Positions 35,279 to 46,433 of a stretch of DNA of 64,000 bases are shown in pieces. The position numbers were made by a program, and so were the translations under genes. Under the pieces are notes generated by a model. That model had not been told where the DNA came from. It was given only the letters and a program-made list of their open reading frames with translations, and made no database searches. Source of the DNA: Asterella californica (Eukaryota; Streptophyta; Marchantiopsida; Marchantiales; Aytoniaceae); contig JAYKYS010000009.1 in assembly GCA_036924285.1 (NCBI GenBank), positions 20,874,001 to 20,938,000 of the forward strand, read 5' to 3'. Within the stretch, counting starts at the first letter, position 1. Every line of letters begins with the position of its first letter.

Positions 35279-36645
35279 ATCGTGTCGGATTTTACATAAA
35301 GGATGTCCACGAAAATACGAGGTTCATGGCTGTGGAGATGTAGTGTGCTGAACAGAGACAAGAAAGAGAAACACAAGCACGAAAACGAACGTTGCAATAT
35401 ATACCAACTCCTAATGTACATACACTGCCGGTTCTTTCTCCTTAAGAACACAAAACTAAGACCAGAGCGGTTTGTAATCTGCTTCAAAACTCCCTAAACC
35501 GAGTCCTTGAATCTCAACCCAGACCCCAAACTATCGAAGCGTAGCTCAAAGCAAAAGAAACATCTCTTTGCTAACAAAAAGAGATGCACATGTATCACAC
35601 GATTCAAACCCAAGTCCAAACAACATCCGTGTACAAGCTCTTAGCTAAGCTAGCTACCACAAGCTGTACATAACCAACTAGATCTCTAACGAACTCAAAA
35701 GAGTAAAACCGTAGCGAAAGAACCGAAAAAGATCTATCTGAGAACTTTCTCCTTTCGTCAAACGGTCTTCAAATATCGATAGTGACTTCTTCCATGATTC
35801 TATCGCAAGTGATCAAATATTCAAAAACTCCTCCCTATGGCTCAAAACTGCACACATCGTTCAAACGGATAACCTGATCTGATATCCGTCTTCTCTGGTA
35901 GGTAGATTTAGCTACCCTGAACCAAACGAGACTCCAAACAAGCTGTTTGGAGTTCTTTTCGCAAAACCACGCAAGGAATTTGGTCAAAGGATGCAAAAAA
36001 CTGACATAAATCGACTCTCTACGTCACAAACTTGCTCACCACAACCAAACCAACAATCCAATCCATGTACTATCTTCTCCTATGCGTAGATGAAGGCTCC
36101 ATGATCGCGTAGGCACCAAGAATGAAGAGCTCGGCTCACTGATCGCGAAGAACAACCCAATCTAAGGTCGTAGATGAATGAAAAACTAATGTAAGCGCTT
36201 CCCTGCAAACCAATTTTACCCAGAACTCTCAAACCACCCGATGAAACTTCATATTGTCTTCAATTTTCTATAGAATTCGGCGTTCTGATCCCGATGGATC
36301 CAAGGACAACAAGTTTGAACTCCAGAACGGCCCGAACGGTCCAACTCTCCTTCATAGATCACTGAAACACTCCAAATTCTCTTCTTGTGTCTCAATTTCT
36401 CCCAGAACACACTCCTCGGTCCGTCTCTTCACGAACCGTCTTAACCAATGCGTAGCCTGCACAGATTTGAACCCAATGACGCCTTGCGCGTTTGCATAGG
36501 ACCCTCAAATCTCCCGAACCGTCCATTGGCAGATCGTTGGTACAAGCTAACCTCTTTAGCTGCCCCTTTACGTCAGTTGCTGTACGTACAAGTTTTCAGA
36601 CCTCTTGCATCCTTAGCACAGCGCATGGAGCTACAAATACCCTAA
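35279..36645 (-). repeat. 3' LTR (truncated) of the nested element
   Basis: Aligned with 38,435-39,882 through ATCGTGTCGGATTTT, GTGTGCTGAACAGAGACAAG and GAGCTACAAATACCC; the match ends at 36,645. The distal ~410 bp, including the tandem array seen in the other LTRs, is absent. A TATATA motif lies at about 35,397-35,404 on the minus strand. Confidence 0.8.
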
Positions 36646-36775
36646 TCATCTTCAGCAATGCCTTCTCCCTTGTAAGCCATCCTTATCCATCATCCTATAC
36701 CGTAGCCACGAGAGAATCTGTCCACTCTCCTTCACCCTCAACGTGTTCGTCCTCGATGATGCCAATGATAACATT

Positions 36776-38234
36776 CTAGACTTCTCTTATAGTCATACCC
36801 AAAACCTCCAGTGATAGGAACCCAACCTTAGCATCTCGAATGTGCTCCTCCCAACCTCCCTTCACATCCATCGTCATCATCCTAATATCTGGTTGTTGTT
36901 TGCATGCAACCATATCACTCATATCCATTGTCTGCACCTCAACCATCTCCTCTGGTTGTGAAAGATCACTCTCTATTGTCAGTTCATGAAGAATAGTTTC
37001 TTGTTGCACCTTATCCTCTCTAGCTTGCTTCTCTGAAGAAGTCTCTTCTTGTCCTTTCTTCTCTCTCTACATCGTGGATATAGTATCCAACTTGAGCTCG
37101 TTTGGATCCACGTGCTCATCCGAATCATCCATATGGAGATCATGCTCAATATCTTACATCCTAGCACCATAACTTATAGCTTTGATAGCTACAACTGCAT
37201 GTGCCGCAAGATAATCATCCACAAACTTCTTCATCTTTCCTTTACCAATGTTGGCTTGAAAGAGAGTACATGTACTTCTGAACCGAACATTTCCATCCTC
37301 CCAAGAAATGACCTCTTGTTGCAAAGACTTTGCAAAGTCGATGTAATCGTCTCGTTGATGATCAGTACCATCACACCACACGCATTGATGCACCCAAGCT
37401 GGTTTGCGTACAAGCACCGTCTTGGTCGACAATCTCTTATCCTCCAACCTAGTAACCTTAGCTTGTAGATCTTGCATCTTTTGCTGTAGGTCCTCGATGG
37501 TTAAATCCTTCTCCTCTATAACCACAACTGGAGGTTGAACCTCATATACTACTTGAACTAGTGTGGTGATCAGTGCTACAGGTGTCGACCTTGTAACCCT
37601 TTCTCTTGTATGTCTTCGTTTGGCAAGAAGCTCAACCGCTTCATGCACAACCTCCCAATTCCTTGTCAACTCTTCTTCTTCCTCTCCATCCTCTAGAAGT
37701 AGCTCCAACTGCTCTTGCCATGGTTCATCAGTAGCTTGAAGAAACAATTATGTTGTAGGTCTCCAAGGTTAGCTTGTCTACCCAAGATAGTTGAGAGAAT
37801 TGTCTCTCGAACTCCTTTAACTGCTCTGTAGGCTGTAAACCTTTGTTGGATCAATTGACACGTCCCAAAAATGATTTCTTGGTTACTCGATCTGAGTTTT
37901 CCAAGAAATATCCCTCCATTAGCGCATGTGAAAATGTATCCCAGTTCATTCCAAAACGCTTTGTTAGACACGTCACATGCTCCCTTATCTCAGGCACCGC
38001 AGCGAGTTCGAATGTCTCGATCATTTCCTTCTCCGGTACTTGATCCAAATCCATCTTCATCTTGTAACATCTCAAGTACTTTGAGATGTCTCCTCCATCA
38101 AGTAGATCAAGCTTGTCGATCACCTTTCGAAGCGTCTTTCTCCTTGAAGTCTCTTTTTGTTGGTTCCTTTGCTCTTGTTGCAAAAACAAAGTGAAGGCTT
38201 GAAACAAACGTGCAGTTATTGCATCCAACTGCAC
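36776..38234 (-). pseudogene. gag of the nested element
   Basis: Minus frames joined by shifts begin MQLDAITARLFQAF and run through KYLRCYKMKMDLDQVPE and EHVTCLTKRFGMNWDTF, which has the shape of a Gypsy capsid domain. An acidic segment and a helical stretch (LQQKMQDLQAKVTRLEDK) follow. Then comes CVWCDGTDHQRDDY, a CX2CX4HX4C knuckle whose last Cys is Tyr, followed by GKGKMKKFVDDYLAAHAVV. Capsid would form particles and the knuckle bind RNA. The stretch from 37,150 down to 36,776 is acidic and unassigned. Confidence 0.7.
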
Positions 38235-38434
38235 CCCTGGTATCCCTTATGATCCGTCCATCCCGTCCATAGTCATGGCTCGTCCCATCCTCTCATCCTC
38301 CCATGATCCCAAACCATCTATATATCCATCATCATAGGTCCGCAGCATCCTTCCAAACAACTGTATCCATCCTCCTCTTCCAAGTTCAAACACAGAAATC
38401 TCCATCCCGTACCTTCACGTCGAGTTCACCACCG

Positions 38435-40295
38435 TATCGTGTCGGATTTTGCGTGAAGGATGTCCATGAAAACACGAGGTTTCCTGGTTGTGGAGATGTA
38501 GTGTGCTGAACAGAGACAAGAAAGAGAAACACAAGCCCAAAAATGAATGTTGTAATATATACCAGCTCCTAATGTACATACACTACCGATTCTTTCTCCT
38601 TAAGAACATAGAACTAAGAAACAGACCAGAGCGGTCTGTAATCTGCTTCAAAACTCCCTAAACTGAGTCCTTGAATCTCAACCCAGACCCAAAACTATCG
38701 AAGCGTAGCTCAAAGCAAAGAAAACATCCATTTGCTAACAAAAAGAGATGCACATGTATCGCACGATTCAAACCCAAGTCTAAACAACATCCGTGTACAA
38801 GCTCTTAGCTAACGCTAGCTACCACAAGCTGTACATAACCAACTAGATCTCTAACGAACCCAAAAGAGTAAAACCGGTAGCGAAGGAATTGAAAAAAGAC
38901 CTATATGAGAACTTTCTCCTTTCGTGAAACGGTCTTCAGATATCGATAGGGTCTTCTTCCATGACTCCGTCGGCCCAAAAAACCTTCAGATCCAACTCAC
39001 GACAGTCGAGATATCGTCAGTTTTCTGTCGCAGGTGATGAAATCTTCAAAAACTCCTCTCTGTGGCTCAAAACCGCACACACCGCTCAAACGGATCGCCT
39101 GATCTGATATCCGTCTTCTCTGGTAGGTAGATCTAGCTACCTTGAACCCAACGAGACTCTAAACAAGCCGTTTGGAGTTCTCTTCGCAAAACCACGCAAG
39201 TTTTTGGTCGCAGGATGCAAAAAGCTGACGTAAATTGACTCCCTGCGTATCAAACTTGCTCACCACACCCAAATCAACAATCCAATCCACGTAATGTCTT
39301 CTCCTATGCGTAGATGAAGACTCCCTGATCGCGTAGGCACCAAGAACAAAGAGCTTGGTTCACCAATCCCGAAGAACAATTCAACCTCAGATCGCAGACG
39401 AACGAAAAACTGACGTAAGCGCTTCCCTGCGAACCAATTTCACCCAGAACTCTCATACCGTTCGATGAAACTTCGTATCATCTTCAATTTCTTGTAGAAC
39501 TCGGCATTCTGATCCTGATGGATCTAAGGACAACAAGTTTGGATTCCGGAACGGCTTGAACGGTCCAACTCTCCTTCACAGATCACTGAAGCACTCCAAA
39601 TCCTCTTCATGCGTCTCAATTTCTCCCTAAACACACTCCTCGATTCGCCTCTTCACGAATCGTCTTAACGAATGTGAGCCTACACAGATCTAAACGCAAT
39701 GGTGTTTGGCGCGTTTACATTGGACTCGTAAATCTCCCGAACCGTCAGCTGACAAGTCGCAGGTGCAAGCTAGTCCCTTAAAATGCCCCCTTATGTCAGT
39801 CATTGTACGTACAAGTTTTCACAGATTATGAGGAAGCAGGCCTCTTGCGTCTTTAGTATAGCGCCTGGAGCTGCAAATACCCAGTCAGCAAAAGTAAACT
39901 AGGACTCAACTTGATTTTCTCATTTTTTCAGTTTCGTAACTTCTCCACTAGGCGTCCAAATGAAGTAGACGAAGTGTCCATCGAAAGTTGAGAATGAGCT
40001 CTACCCATCGATGTAATGAATCCGAAGTTGTGCCAAAAGCCCGTAAGCTAGGGCTTAGCTTGTTTTACCCATCTTTCGAATCTCATAACTTCTCCACTAG
40101 GCGTCCAAATGAAGCAAACGAAGTGCCTATGAAAAGCTGACAATGAGCTCTATACATTGATGCGATGAAAGTGAAGATCCAAAGTTGTACCAAAAGCTCG
40201 TAAGCTGAGGCCTAGCTTGTTTTACCAATGAGTGTCTTTAGAGTGATAATAGTCGAAATTCGATTTTCATGTAGGATCCGGTCCGCGACACGACA
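38435..40295 (-). repeat. 5' LTR of the nested element
   Basis: About 1.86 kb. On the minus strand it starts TGTCGTGTCGCGGACCGG and ends CCGACACGATA. A TATATA motif at about 38,554-38,562 and only about 100 bp beyond it imply a very long U3 and short R-U5. It contains two ~149-bp tandem units at 39,938-40,245. Confidence 0.8.
39938..40245. repeat. Tandem pair of ~149-bp units in U3
   Basis: AACTTCTCCACTAGGCGTCC at 39,938 recurs at 40,087, followed each time by AAATGAAG and by AAGCCCGTAAGCT/AAGCTCGTAAGCT. It is the reverse complement of the arrays at 43,001 and 61,308. Confidence 0.75.
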
Positions 40296-40740
40296 TCGTT
40301 TGCAGGAAGAGCAGTTTACTAAATGAGAGATCTTTACTCAAGATATGATCAGTTCAACTAGCGGAGAAGAGCAAAAGCTTCACGACAATGAGGACATATT
40401 TGGGGCTAGTTAACATGTGTACCTTACCACAAGGAGCTACCAACTCAGTAGCACACATGATGAACGGGATGAATAGAGTTCTAAGAGATTTCATCCCTGA
40501 AAAGACGATGTTGTTTTTGGATGACATCCCAATCAAAGGATGTGTGGAAGATGAAAAGGATGACGCATTCGATCAGAGAGGTGTCGGCTATACCTCATCG
40601 ATCACATCAGAGATTGTGTGAAGACCCTATCTCAGACTTGAGGAAGTTCATCTCAAGTTATCAGGTGCGAAGTCTACATTTGGGGTTAGAGAAGTTTTGA
40701 TCATTGATCATTAGTGTGGATCTTTTGATCCAAAGCCAGA
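40296..40740 (+). pseudogene. Reverse transcriptase C-terminal part (host element)
   Basis: After TTTGCAGGAAGAGC the plus frames give MRDLYSRYDQF, then MRTYLGLVNMCTLPQGATNS, VLRDFIPEKTM and FLDDIPIKGC. This holds the second palm motif, with LDD in the YxDD position, of the same Gypsy group as 34,998-35,278. Frameshifts and stops follow toward LKLSGAKSTFG. Residues for catalysis are partly retained but the gene is broken. Confidence 0.8.
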
Positions 40741-41518
40741 TCTAAACAAAGTGGATGCGATTGAGAGGATGAAGGAGTTTTGCAACTCGTTGACAGAAGT
40801 AAGAAGATTTTTGGGTGCTTGTGTATTCTATCACATTTCGATTCCTCATTATGCGCATGTGGCAGATCCATTATATGGATTGTTACGCAAGGGTCATAAG
40901 TTCAGATGGGAGGAAGAGCATACCGATGCGGTACGGAAGCTGAAGTCCTTACTACCATCTCTCTCATTTTTGGGAAGGAATGATTACAAAGGTGTCAAGC
41001 CGGTGGTTCTTATCGTAGATAAAAGTCCAGTTGCTCGGATGGACAGTAAGACAAGATGATGAGGATAGAGACAGCTTTGCTGTTAAGAGTGAAGGTGTTA
41101 AACGCTCGTCAACGTGCATACCTGTAAGTGAAGAGAGAATTATGGGGGTGTTGTTTGAGCCATGAAAATTGAGAAAGAGTATTTGATTTGAACAACAGTG
41201 GTGGTTGAAACTGATTGTTTGTCGTTATTAAGGATGATCATGAATTGTAGGACACCTGATATGGAGTTTAGACATATCGCATGGAAAGATAATCTGATGG
41301 CAGATATGTTATCTCGAGCTCGATATGATGGGGAGGATGAGATGGTTGAAGATATTGACAACGTGGGTGCAAAGTTCTATTTGATTGCATACAGAGGAAG
41401 AGAAGATGAGTTGTTTGTTGAAGGGTTGTATGATGGTGATTTGCTTGACATTGAAAGGTACCTTAGTACGATGATCAAGCATACAGGTTGGACGGATGAG
41501 AGGTTTTGGAGAGTTTGA
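40741..41518 (+). pseudogene. RT connection and RNase H region (host element)
   Basis: NKVDAIERM, TEVRRFLGACVFY and HVADPLYGLLRKG form the RT thumb/connection typical of Gypsy elements. A gap with stops is followed by ETDCLSLLRMIMNC and EFRHIAWKDNLMADMLSRAR, the end of the RNase H fold with its N-x-ADxLSR signature. RNase H would remove the RNA template during reverse transcription. The sequence is broken by several stops. Confidence 0.7.
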
Positions 41519-41579
41519 AGGAAGGCATACAACTTCATGTTGCAGGATGTATTTTTTTTGAAAGCGGCTAGAGCATAAA

Positions 41580-42755
41580 GGTGAGATACCGTTACCAGTG
41601 ATTTGCAACAAAGAAGATCAACAGAAGTTGCTTAGAGCATTTCATGAGAGTCTTTGGGCTGGACATCAAAGAATTTGAGTCACTTTTATGAAGATGAAAG
41701 AGCAATATTAGTGGAAAAACATGTACAAGGATGTTGTATCTTTTGTGAAGTCTTGTATGACATGTTAGATGTATTCGAACATCTGACATCGAGACGAATT
41801 ACACCCAACTTATTCGTTGGTACTCCACTTCAAGTGGGTCGTAAACTTGGTGACTATGCCAGTTGGATGGTGGCAGATGAGATAATTGGTACTTGCTCGA
41901 GAAGATCTTTCAAATCAACTTGAGGGTAGGGCGCTTCGGACAAAGACAACTGAGGGGATATGTAAATTTCTCTTGGAAGAGATTGTTTGTCGATATGGAT
42001 GTGTGGAAAAGATTACTGCAGATCGAGGAGAGTTAGATGCACAGGAGGCTCGTGAATTCTTTGCAAGGTTTAGGGTGAGGTTGCCACTGACAATGGCTTA
42101 CAATCTCGAATGGAATGCCAAGAGCGAACGCGGTCATCCGCTCATTGTGAAGGCTTTGGTGAAGATCTTGAACAGAAGGGTGCGCGAGTGACCTCTACTC
42201 TATCATTTGCGTTATGAATAGATCGGACGACGCACAGTTCGGTAATGGATTACATGTCAGTGGAGCTCATCACAAGTCAGAAACCTATCATGCTAATTGA
42301 AGAACACGTTCTGACATGAAGTGTGTTATCTGAGGAGGACAATCCGACAAGGGAAGAACTTCTTACTATTCGAATTAGGCAGTTAGAGAGAAGACCTGAG
42401 GATATCCAATTTGCTTTGGATAGGCTACTAGAAGCACGATTGAAGAACAAAGTCAGATTTGATCAGCGACATCGTTTTTAAGACATAGAGAAATCAAGGA
42501 AGGTGATTGGGTGTTAGTCTATGACAACAGTCTAGACAACCAGCATAGTGCACTGCGAAAGTTTTCCAAGCGATGGTTTGGTCCGTATGTGATGAAGAAG
42601 GTTATGACAATGCAACTTACACCCTGCAAGAGTTGGACAGAACGAGCTTGAATGTATCAGTGGTAGGTAAACGTGTTAAGATTTTCAGAAAGAGAGATGA
42701 GGAGGTCGATCTAGCATATATCTTGACAGAGTTTCAGTTTGAGGATGAGGATTGA
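41580..42755 (+). pseudogene. Integrase (host element)
   Basis: Scattered frames give LLRAFHESLWAGHQ (HH of the zinc domain), CIFCEVLYD (CX2C), a core with EIVCRYGCVEKITADRGELDA carrying a catalytic Asp, and AYNLEWNAKSERGH at the end of the core. The tail has a WFGPYVMKK segment, a GPY/F module. No chromodomain is seen. The enzyme would insert the cDNA into the genome; multiple frameshifts make it inactive. Confidence 0.7.
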
Positions 42756-42847
42756 CTATGATGGGAAGTAGGATGACAAGACGAGGTGCGGTGCTGATCC
42801 ACTCCTTGGTTGGTACTCCGGTGCATACCGAAGGATGCACAGGTTTA

Positions 42848-42858
42848 GAGGGAATGGA
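42848..42858 (+). other. Polypurine tract of the host element
   Basis: GAGGGAATGGA immediately precedes the LTR start TGTCGTGTCATGG, as expected for the plus-strand primer of reverse transcription. Confidence 0.6.
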
Positions 42859-44590
42859 TGTCGTGTCATGGACCCGCTCCTACATGAAATTCTATTTTTG
42901 ATACTTATCATTATCGCTTCAAAGACAATCATAAGACAAATGAGACATATGAGCTTTTTTGCACAACTTCAGATCTTCACTTTCATTACATTAGTGGATA
43001 GAGCTCGTTGTCAGCTTTCTATGGGCACTTCGTCCACTTCATTTGGACGTTTAGTGGAGAAGTTACGAGACTCGAAAGATAGAAAAAGTAAGGTAGGCCA
43101 TAGCTTACGAGCTTTTTGCACAACTTCGGATCTTCACTTTCATTACATCAACATGTAGAGCTCGTTGTCAACTTTCTATGGGCAGTTCGTCTACTTCATT
43201 TGGATGCTTAATGGTGAGTTACGAGACTCGAAAGAAGAGAAAATCAAGCTAAGCCACTGGGTATTTGCGGCTCTTGGCGCTATACTAAGCACGCAAGGGG
43301 TATGCGTGCTCATTATTTTCAAAAACCTTCACGTACAGCGACTGACATAAGGGGTAGCTTAAGGAGCTAGCTTGCACTTGCGACTTGTTGGGAGATGATT
43401 CGGAAGATTTGGAGGTCTAGTGCAAACGCGCACGGCGTCATTGGATTCAGATCTATGCAAGCTACGCACTGGTTAAGACGGTTCGTGAAGAGGTAGATCA
43501 AGGAGTGTGTTCTGGCAGAAACAAAGACGCAGGAAGAGGATTTGGGATGCTTCAATGACATGTGAAGGAGAGTTGGACCGTTCGGATCGTTTCGGAGTCC
43601 AAACTTGTTGTCTTTGGATCCATCGGGCTAAGAACGCCGAGTTCTCAAGAAATTGAAGACGATATGAAGTTTCATCTAGCGATTTGGGAGTTCTGAGTGA
43701 AATTGGCTCGCAGGGAAGCGCTTACGTCAGATTTTCATCGTCTACGACTTGAGATTAGGTTGTTTTTCGCGATCAGTGAGCCAAGCTCTTTGTTCTTGAT
43801 GTTTACGCGATCAGGGAGTCTTCACCTACGCATATGAGAAGACAATATGTGGATTGGATTGTTGGTTTGGGTGTGCTAAGCAAGTTTGAGCAGCAAGGAG
43901 TCGATATACGTCAGTTCTTTGCATCATGCGATCAAATTTCTTGCGTGGTTTCACAAGAAGAACTCCACACGGCTTGTTTAGAGTCTCGTTGGGTTCAATG
44001 TAGCTAGATTTATCTACCAGAGAAGACGAATATCAGATCAAATGATCCGTTTGGACGATGTGTGCGGTTTTAAGCCGTAGGAAAGAGTTTTTGAAGGTTT
44101 GGTCACTTACAATCGAAAATCAAAGATATCTCGGCTGTCGAGAGTCGAATCTGAGGGTTTCTTGGGTCAACGGAGTCAAGGAAGAAGATCTTATCGACAT
44201 CTGAAGACCGTTTGGCGAAAGGAGAAAGTTGTCAGATAGATCTTTTTCAGTTTCTTCACTATGATTTTTGCTCTTTTTGAGTTTATTAGAGATCTAGTTG
44301 TTATGTACAGCTTGTGGTAGCTAGTTTTAGCTAAGGGCTTGTACATGGACGTTGTTTGGACTTGGATTTGAATCGTGTGATGCTGGTGCATATCTTTTTG
44401 TTAGCAAAGAGATGTTCCTCTTGCTTTGAACTACGCTTCGATAGTTTTAGGTTAGGGTTAAGATTCAAGGGCTCGTATAAGAGGGGTTTGGTGTAGATTA
44501 CAGACCGCTCTGGTTTGTTTGTCTGTTTGCATTCTTTGAGAAGAAGAATCTGAAGCGTATATAAAGTAGGAGTTGATATACCTTGTGACG
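42859..44590 (+). repeat. 3' LTR of the host element
   Basis: The plus-strand LTR starts TGTCGTGTC and matches the reverse complement of 38,525-40,295 up to a TATA context (GCGTATATAAAGTAGGAG at about 44,555-44,572). Beyond about 44,590 similarity stops and CT-rich sequence begins. Either the LTR is truncated or it carries an unrelated R-U5. Confidence 0.72.
42950..43260. repeat. Tandem pair of ~157-bp units in U3
   Basis: GAGCTCGTTGTCAGCTTTCT at 43,001 recurs at 43,158. Between them lie the conserved words CACTTCGTC, GAGAAGTTACGAGACTCG and GCACAACTTC. Confidence 0.75.
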
Positions 44591-44662
44591 TATATACCCT
44601 CTCGTCTTCATCACAACGATTGAAAATCCTCCTCGCTCTCTCCCTCTCTTCTCTTCTTCTCC

Positions 44663-44703
<41 letters not shown>

Positions 44704-45089
44704 ACTCTTCTTCTTCTCTCAACCTCCTCTTCTCCTACACCCCTCGCTCTCTCGTTTTCACCACTCTTCTCCTCTCCTCCATGATCTTCTCCACCCTACT
44801 CGCTCTACCCTCTCCCCACTCTTCTCCTCTCCTCTATCCTCTTCTCCTCTCCTTGAACTACTCTTTGCTCGAGTCATAAACTTCAAGTTAAACCTTCATT
44901 CAATTTAAACAGCATTACTCGATGTGCCAAACCTTCAAGATTAACCACCTCAGAACTCCAACAACATTGCTCGAATAACCTCCGTAGTCAAACAGAGCTC
45001 TCGCTTTCGATCTCCAACAATTATATATTATCTTTAGTTCATTGTGCAATCTTTTAGTAACTCTAACAATTTAATGTTCTTCGTGGTTG
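44591..45089. other. CT-rich then AT-rich spacer with a (CT)n microsatellite
   Basis: 44,630-44,870 is strongly pyrimidine-biased with an uninterrupted CT run at about 44,666-44,700. The long minus-strand frame of Arg-Glu repeats here is an artefact of that run. 44,880-45,089 has no recognised feature. Confidence 0.55.
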
Positions 45090-45094
45090 AGAAT
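45090..45094. repeat. Target site duplication of the young element, left
   Basis: AGAAT, identical to 57,829-57,833 on the other side of the element. Confidence 0.9.
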
Positions 45095-45220
45095 TGTAAC
45101 ACACAAGAAAACCAAAAGATGCTCGAAAGTAGTAATTTAAGGATCGAACCCACAGAGATGCAAGTAAAGATCATCCAAAAGTAGTAAACACGTGACAAAG
45201 GTGATTCTTTATAGTTGTCT

Positions 45221-45226
45221 TTTATT
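45221..45226 (-). terminator. Poly(A) signal in the 3' LTR
   Basis: AATAAA on the minus strand in the context GAGAATAAAAGAC, about 615 bases downstream of the TATA box. The block is conserved in the old solo LTR, which supports function. It would end element transcripts. Confidence 0.5.
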
Positions 45227-45839
45227 CTCACGGGCAGAAATCAGTCCCGGTAGAGATCAAACTCAGGTCTATCCAACAAGACAGAGTTGATAATCCTGAC
45301 AAATAAACATAACAGGTACTGAACAGGTCAGGGACCTCAGAAACAGATGAACAACAGAGAAACAGAGCCACGGACGGAAATGTCACACGAGGAAGTACTG
45401 CTGAAGTGCTACTAGGTAGCCTCTAACACCATAAACGCTAAGTATCTTCACACTAAGTTACTTTCACTACTACTGCTCTCGGAAAACTCTGGCGAAGAAG
45501 ACTCTTCTTCCGCCGAAGTACCAGACTGAACTCCTTCCTAATTGTTCCACCAAAGAACAACTTCTTCCGAAGTCAGCTTCGCCCAAAAACGTCTCCTTAG
45601 GAAACTAACTCCACAGATGCTGGTCTATTCTCAGTCCTCGCCGTAAACGTTCTACTCTGATTTCAAATGTCGACAGCAAATTCTTCGGCACTCAGACTAA
45701 TTCCTACCACAGCAAACTACGATACTTCGTAGGTAAATCCCCGAAGAACACAAAACACTCAATGGCTCCGCAAACTCAGGAAATAGAAAACTCAAAAATG
45801 ATAAAACACATAGAGGTTCTGAATACGAACAACACAACG

Positions 45840-45847
45840 CTTATATA
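45840..45847 (-). promoter_or_regulatory. TATA box of the 3' LTR
   Basis: TATATAAG on the minus strand, followed by CGTTGTGTTGTTCG. It lies about 50 bases beyond the stop of the 178-codon ORF, so both LTR ORFs are upstream of this promoter. The context is conserved in the old solo LTR at 6,921. Confidence 0.6.
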
Positions 45848-45896
45848 CAGATTTTCCCGAAGATGACGGATCTTCTTCCTAAGAAGTCGGGACTAC

Positions 45897-46433
45897 TTAT
45901 GGTCCGTCGGATGAAGGTCCTGTGTCCGAAACGACACTAGGAACGACACCACTTCCTACCGCTAACTCTCTACCTATCTCACAAACTGAGAACTCTACGG
46001 TTGCTCTAACCTCCCTAAGCTCCCTAATTACTCGCTGGCCTAGCCTAGCTACTCGGTTCTTAGCTGAAGTACCCTCCGCATCTGCAGCTAAGAACTCCTC
46101 TCTAACCTGGCGAAGAAATCCCGCTTCTTCGGCGTCCATCTCAACGGCGAAGTAGTTCTTCAGTACAGGTTCGACCCTACTTCGAAGTTGAGCGCTCAGC
46201 TCCTCGGCCTTAGTCAATCGCCTCCTCGAGTCCTCGATCTCCTTGGTCATCTCTGCAACCACGTCCTGAGCTCGATCTCTCTGAGTGCGCATCTCATCCA
46301 GCTGCTTCTTCATTAGAGAAAGTACCTTCTCATGATCTTTCTCCTGATCCAACTTCTGCCGAAGAAGAAGCTCTTTCTCCGAGGTCTCGTTCTTCAATTC
46401 CTCGACCTTCGCTTGGGTCTCCTTATGTGTCAT
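45897..46433 (-). CDS. LTR-encoded coiled-coil protein, 178 aa (3' LTR copy)
   Basis: Identical in sequence to the copy at 55,429-55,965. Residues 1-85 form a charged helix with heptad spacing (VEELKNETSEKELLLRQKL, LSLMKKQLDEMRTQRDRAQ). Residues 86-150 are predicted helical with LRSRVEPVLKNYFAVEMD and LGQRVIRELREVRATVEF, and the last 25 are Ser/Gly/Val-rich. Its ATG overlaps the stop of the 381-codon ORF (ATGA at 46,430-46,433). This 3' LTR copy lies downstream of integrase, so it could be translated from the end of genomic or subgenomic element RNA. No known family is recognised; a self-associating role is only suggested by the coiled coil. Confidence 0.75.
   Translation of the reverse strand: MTHKETQAKVEELKNETSEKELLLRQKLDQEKDHEKVLSLMKKQLDEMRTQRDRAQDVVAEMTKEIEDSRRRLTKAEELSAQLRSRVEPVLKNYFAVEMDAEEAGFLRQVREEFLAADAEGTSAKNRVARLGQRVIRELREVRATVEFSVCEIGRELAVGSGVVPSVVSDTGPSSDGP

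Larger units (their letters stand above)
35279..40295 (-). mobile_element. Nested gag-only Ty3/Gypsy derivative
   Basis: Two LTR-like repeats in the same orientation (35,279-36,645 and 38,435-40,295) flank about 1.8 kb holding only minus-strand gag remnants. The minus orientation follows from the LTR starting TGTCGTGTC at 40,295. Protease, RT and integrase are absent. The left LTR lacks about 0.4 kb of the U3-side sequence present in the right one, so one deletion seems to have removed pol together with part of the 3' LTR. The element belongs to the same family as its host, with a degenerate 5-bp target duplication. Confidence 0.75.
34998..44590 (+). mobile_element. Ty3/Gypsy element on plus strand, 5'-truncated, host of a nested insertion
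   Basis: RT N-terminal coding (34,998-35,278), RT C-terminal coding, RNase H and integrase (40,296-42,755), a purine tract (42,848-42,858) and an LTR (from 42,859) follow in order on the plus strand once the nested element at 35,279-40,295 is set aside. No gag, protease or 5' LTR is recognised to the left, so the 5' part is missing or unrecognisable. Many stops show it is dead. Confidence 0.75.

Noticed and set aside
44498..44722. Minus-strand ORF of repeated Arg-Glu
   Set aside because: Product of the CT microsatellite; no protein expected.
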